Assembly: GCA_016295505.1 (NCBI GenBank)
Contig: JAEDLC010000074.1
Coordinates: 1 to 8,837, forward strand
Origin: Dorea sp.
GTDB lineage: Bacteria; Bacillota_A; Clostridia; Lachnospirales; Lachnospiraceae
Direction of reading: 5' to 3'
DNA length: 8,837 nt
Under the pieces are notes generated by a model. That model worked only from the letters and a program-made list of their open reading frames with translations, searched no databases and had not been told where the DNA came from. Made by a program: the position numbers and the translations under genes. The first letter of the stretch is position 1. The number at the start of each line of letters is the position of its first letter. Shown here piece after piece: positions 6,534 to 8,837 of the stretch.

Positions 6534-7616
6534 ATCTTTCATATACTTCATGTGATCTGCCACCATCATGGCTATCTTAAATGTCAATGCATCTTCAAAC
6601 ACTCTGACATCTAATCCCGTTTTTTTCTGAATCTTTTCCAGCCTGTATACCAGTGTATTCCGATGGACATATAATCTTCTTGCCGTCTCAGATATGTTCA
6701 GATTGTTGTCAAAAAAAGTATATACTGTTGTCAGTTCTTCCTCTTCAAAATGATTCACTTCTCCGCCTTCAAATACTTCTTTCAGGAACATTTCACAAAG
6801 TGAAGACGGAAGCTGATGTATCAGTCTTCCGATTCCCAGTTCATTATATGCCAGAATCTTCTTCTCTGTATAAAATACTCTTCCTACTTCAAGCGCCATA
6901 TCCGCTTCTTTATAAGATTTGGATACATCTTTCAGCTCATCAACAATCGTGCCAAAAGCAACTCTGACGCTTACCATTGCTTCTGCATTCAAGGTATCCA
7001 CAAGTTCTCTTGCCATCTGATGCAGCTGCGGGTATCCATCTGTTGGCTGAAGCGATTTCACGATAATCGTATGTCCTTCATCAACAGCCGTAACAAAATC
7101 CTTTGTTCCGACCGCATATAATCCTTTTAACGTTTCCAGAACCAGACTGTCTTCCTCATTCTTAGGCTCCACTACAAATACCGTTCTTCTTGTCTCCACC
7201 GGAACCTTCATTTTTTTGGCCTGATTATAAATGTCAACCAGCAGCAGATTGTCCAACAGCAGATTCTGAATAAACCGATTCTTATCCATTCTTTCCTTAT
7301 ACGCGAACAGAAGATTCTTGATCTGACTGGCCCCCATTCTTCCTGCCATCTGTGTCTGCGCACCAGCTCCTTTCAGTCCCAGTACATAGACCAGTTCATC
7401 GTCATCATAGACCAGAAACATTCCCAGATCTTCCCGAATCAGTTCATCGATCGTTCCGGCTTTCTCCCAGGCTTCGGCCGCGTTGCTGCTGTACTCCGTC
7501 ATCTTTTCATTGGTCATGACCACACAGATCCCTTCTGCATCCCAGACCGCGCACTCACATCCAGCGATATTCTTGATATCCTGCAGCGCCTTATGCAATA
7601 TTTGATTCGATAACAC
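6531..7616 (-). CDS. PucR/CdaR-type transcriptional regulator
   Basis: The 361-residue protein ends in the helix-turn-helix typical of PucR/CdaR regulators (about 302-352): NNLNISETARRLYVHRNTL, then VYRLEKIQKKTGLDVRVFED. This corresponds to the HTH_30 family. The middle part (about 140-260) fits the GGDEF-like domain seen in this group. The N-terminus (about 1-110: LSNQILHKALQDIKNIAGC, VLGLKGAGAQTQ) resembles the sugar-diacid recognition domain of CdaR, so a carboxylic acid ligand is plausible. The start is GTG at 7616, preceded by CAGGAGG (7630-7624) with 7-nt spacing. It is the first gene of an operon with the YbhJ-type hydratase and is therefore likely to control it and itself, possibly through the inverted repeat at 7642-7665. 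Members of this family often activate genes for use of the acid they sense; the ligand here is unknown. Confidence 0.85.
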   Translation of the reverse strand: MLSNQILHKALQDIKNIAGCECAVWDAEGICVVMTNEKMTEYSSNAAEAWEKAGTIDELIREDLGMFLVYDDDELVYVLGLKGAGAQTQMAGRMGASQIKNLLFAYKERMDKNRFIQNLLLDNLLLVDIYNQAKKMKVPVETRRTVFVVEPKNEEDSLVLETLKGLYAVGTKDFVTAVDEGHTIIVKSLQPTDGYPQLHQMARELVDTLNAEAMVSVRVAFGTIVDELKDVSKSYKEADMALEVGRVFYTEKKILAYNELGIGRLIHQLPSSLCEMFLKEVFEGGEVNHFEEEELTTVYTFFDNNLNISETARRLYVHRNTLVYRLEKIQKKTGLDVRVFEDALTFKIAMMVADHMKYMKD

Positions 7617-7641
7617 GTCCCAACCTCCTGTTCTTTATATC

Positions 7642-7665
7642 GCATTCCACAATTTTTACGAATGC
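7642..7665. promoter_or_regulatory. inverted repeat in the leader of the regulator operon
   Basis: GCATTC (7642-7647) and GAATGC (7660-7665) are perfect inverted 6-mers separated by 12 nt, just downstream of the predicted transcription start near 7668. The centre-to-centre distance of 18 nt is close to two helical turns, which would suit a dimeric regulator sitting as an operator; a hairpin in the leader RNA is the alternative. Binding by the adjacent PucR/CdaR-type protein is a guess from position only. Confidence 0.35.
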
Positions 7666-7674
7666 TATGCATAC

Positions 7675-7702
7675 ATTATACCAGATAAAATATATACGAC
7701 AA
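7675..7702 (-). promoter_or_regulatory. SigA-type promoter of the regulator-hydratase operon
   Basis: On the minus strand, TTGTCG (7702-7697) is followed by a 16-nt AT-rich spacer and a perfect TATAAT (7680-7675). The predicted start near 7668 leaves a leader of about 50 nt before the GTG at 7616. The -35 matches four of six consensus bases, which suits a regulated promoter. Confidence 0.65.
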
Positions 7703-7764
7703 GAAAAAATTGCCAGCCTGATTTCCTGCATTTTCGGAATCTGTTTCCGTCTATACACCGAAAA

Positions 7765-7788
7765 GGCCAGACGCATCTGCGTCTGGCC
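7765..7788 (-). terminator. intrinsic terminator after the ABC ATPase gene
   Basis: GGCCAGACGC (7765-7774) and GCGTCTGGCC (7779-7788) form a perfect 10-bp GC-rich stem with a 4-nt loop. On the minus strand it is followed by TTTTCGG, a short T-run. It lies 14 nt past the ATPase stop codon and isolates that gene from the regulator operon. Confidence 0.85.
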
Positions 7789-7802
7789 TCATTGCATATA
7801 TC

Positions 7803-8837
7803 TTAGTTTGTAATTGTAAGTTCTGTCTCTTTGTCAAATACATGAATCTTTTCAGCATCCAGTGCAAACTTAACAGTATCACCTGTTCTTGCAGTTGTTC
7901 TAGGATCAACTCTTGCTGTCATGCTGGATCCTTCATAATCAAAGTATAAGAATACTTCTGCACCAAGCATCTCGTATACACGGATCTTAGCTTCGATTAC
8001 AGTATTCGGAGAAGCCTCGATGAACATCTGCTCATCATGTACATCTTCCGGACGAATTCCAAGTACAACCGTTTTTCCTGCATATCCGCCATCAATCAGC
8101 TTCTTAGCTTTTGCAGGTGGAAGCTCGATCTCTGAAGGTCCTGCTACCAGGTATACCTTGTCGCCAACAACCTTACATGTTGCATCTACGAAGTTCATCT
8201 GCGGAGATCCGATAAATCCTGCAACGAACAGGTTACACGGACGATCATACAGTGTCTGAGGTGTATCTACCTGCTGAACAACACCGGCATTCATAACTAC
8301 GATTCTGGTTCCCAGTGTCATAGCTTCTGTCTGGTCATGTGTAACGTAGATAATAGTTGTACCTAATCTCTGATGTAATCTGGAGATCTCAACACGCATC
8401 TGTCCACGAAGTTTTGCATCCAGGTTTGAAAGAGGCTCATCCATAAGGAATACCTTAGGATTACGTACGATAGCACGTCCCATAGCAACACGCTGTCTCT
8501 GTCCACCTGACAAAGCCTTCGGTTTACGATCCAACAGTGGTTCCAGATCCAGGATCTTAGCAGCTTCACGAACCATCTTGTCGATCTCATCCTTTGGTAC
8601 TTTTCTTAACTTCAGACCAAATGCCATGTTATCGTATACTGTCATATGTGGATACAGAGCGTAGTTCTGGAATACCATTGCGATATCTCTGTCTTTTGGT
8701 TCTACATCATTTACAACCTTATCGCCGATCTTCAGTTCACCGGAAGAAATCTCTTCCAGACCTGCGACCATACGAAGTGTTGTAGATTTTCCACATCCTG
8801 ATGGTCCTACGAAGATGATAAATTCTTTATCTTCAAT
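7803..8837 (-). CDS. sugar ABC transporter ATP-binding protein (MsmK/UgpC type), 5' end outside window
   Basis: The visible part has 344 residues and lacks perhaps 25-30 N-terminal residues beyond the window edge. Motifs in order (visible numbering): Walker A GPSGCGKST (11-19), Q-loop VFQNYALYP (about 55-63), signature LSGGQRQRV (110-118), Walker B VFLMDEP (129-135), D-loop SNLDAK and H-loop THDQTEAM with His167. The C-terminal third (after GFIGSPQMNF) is the regulatory/TOBE extension of the MalK/UgpC/MsmK group, including GIRPEDVH. It hydrolyses ATP at the inner face of the membrane to power a binding-protein-dependent sugar importer. No permease or binding protein lies downstream: the gene ends at a terminator and is followed by an unrelated operon. 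In Gram-positive bacteria such standalone ATPases (MsmK, MsiK) can serve several sugar importers, which would fit, but the upstream side is not visible. Confidence 0.92.
   Translation of the reverse strand: MEDKEFIIFVGPSGCGKSTTLRMVAGLEEISSGELKIGDKVVNDVEPKDRDIAMVFQNYALYPHMTVYDNMAFGLKLRKVPKDEIDKMVREAAKILDLEPLLDRKPKALSGGQRQRVAMGRAIVRNPKVFLMDEPLSNLDAKLRGQMRVEISRLHQRLGTTIIYVTHDQTEAMTLGTRIVVMNAGVVQQVDTPQTLYDRPCNLFVAGFIGSPQMNFVDATCKVVGDKVYLVAGPSEIELPPAKAKKLIDGGYAGKTVVLGIRPEDVHDEQMFIEASPNTVIEAKIRVYEMLGAEVFLYFDYEGSSMTARVDPRTTARTGDTVKFALDAEKIHVFDKETELTITN

Overview
The window looks like chromosomal DNA from a Clostridia bacterium of the Lachnospiraceae type. The evidence is the mix of families: a Lachnospiraceae-type TPR protein, a beta-propeller protein paired with an ECF sigma factor, a YbhJ-type hydratase beside a PucR/CdaR-type regulator, and an MsmK/UgpC-type sugar ATPase. 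Strong AGGAGG-type ribosome binding sites, frequent GTG/TTG starts and moderate-to-low GC agree. Taxonomy is inferred from remembered protein similarity. Every gene I can support lies on the minus strand, so transcription runs from high to low coordinates.

In order of transcription: (i) 7803-8837, a 5'-truncated ABC ATPase (MsmK/UgpC type), closed by a strong intrinsic terminator at 7765-7788. (ii) A SigA-type promoter at 7675-7702 with an inverted repeat downstream (7642-7665), then a two-gene operon: a PucR/CdaR-type regulator (6531-7616, GTG start) and a YbhJ-type aconitase-superfamily hydratase (4238-6517). The regulator's stop codon lies inside the hydratase's Shine-Dalgarno, and the operon ends at a hairpin terminator at 4201-4224. 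(iii) An ECF sigma factor (3588-4067) followed 17 nt later by a single-pass membrane beta-propeller protein (1690-3570) that is probably its anti-sigma or sensor partner. An ECF-like promoter lies at 4134-4163. (iv) An AT-rich stretch of about 1.16 kb (531-1689) with no long reading frame. It holds a consensus minus-strand promoter at 1574-1602, three related GATATTT/AAATATC hairpins, a few 28-30-codon frames and a hairpin terminator at 733-762. (v) A TPR protein (1-530, 3' end outside the window) with its own promoter at 590-618 and a TTG start.

The most unusual part is region iv. A near-consensus promoter and a terminator bracket about 0.84 kb that codes for nothing obvious. This could be a large structured RNA, a long 3' leader-like tail of the sigma operon, or a decayed gene; the sequence alone does not decide. 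Second in interest are the YbhJ-type hydratase, which keeps the Fe-S cysteines but differs from true aconitases at several catalytic positions, and the sigma/beta-propeller signalling pair.
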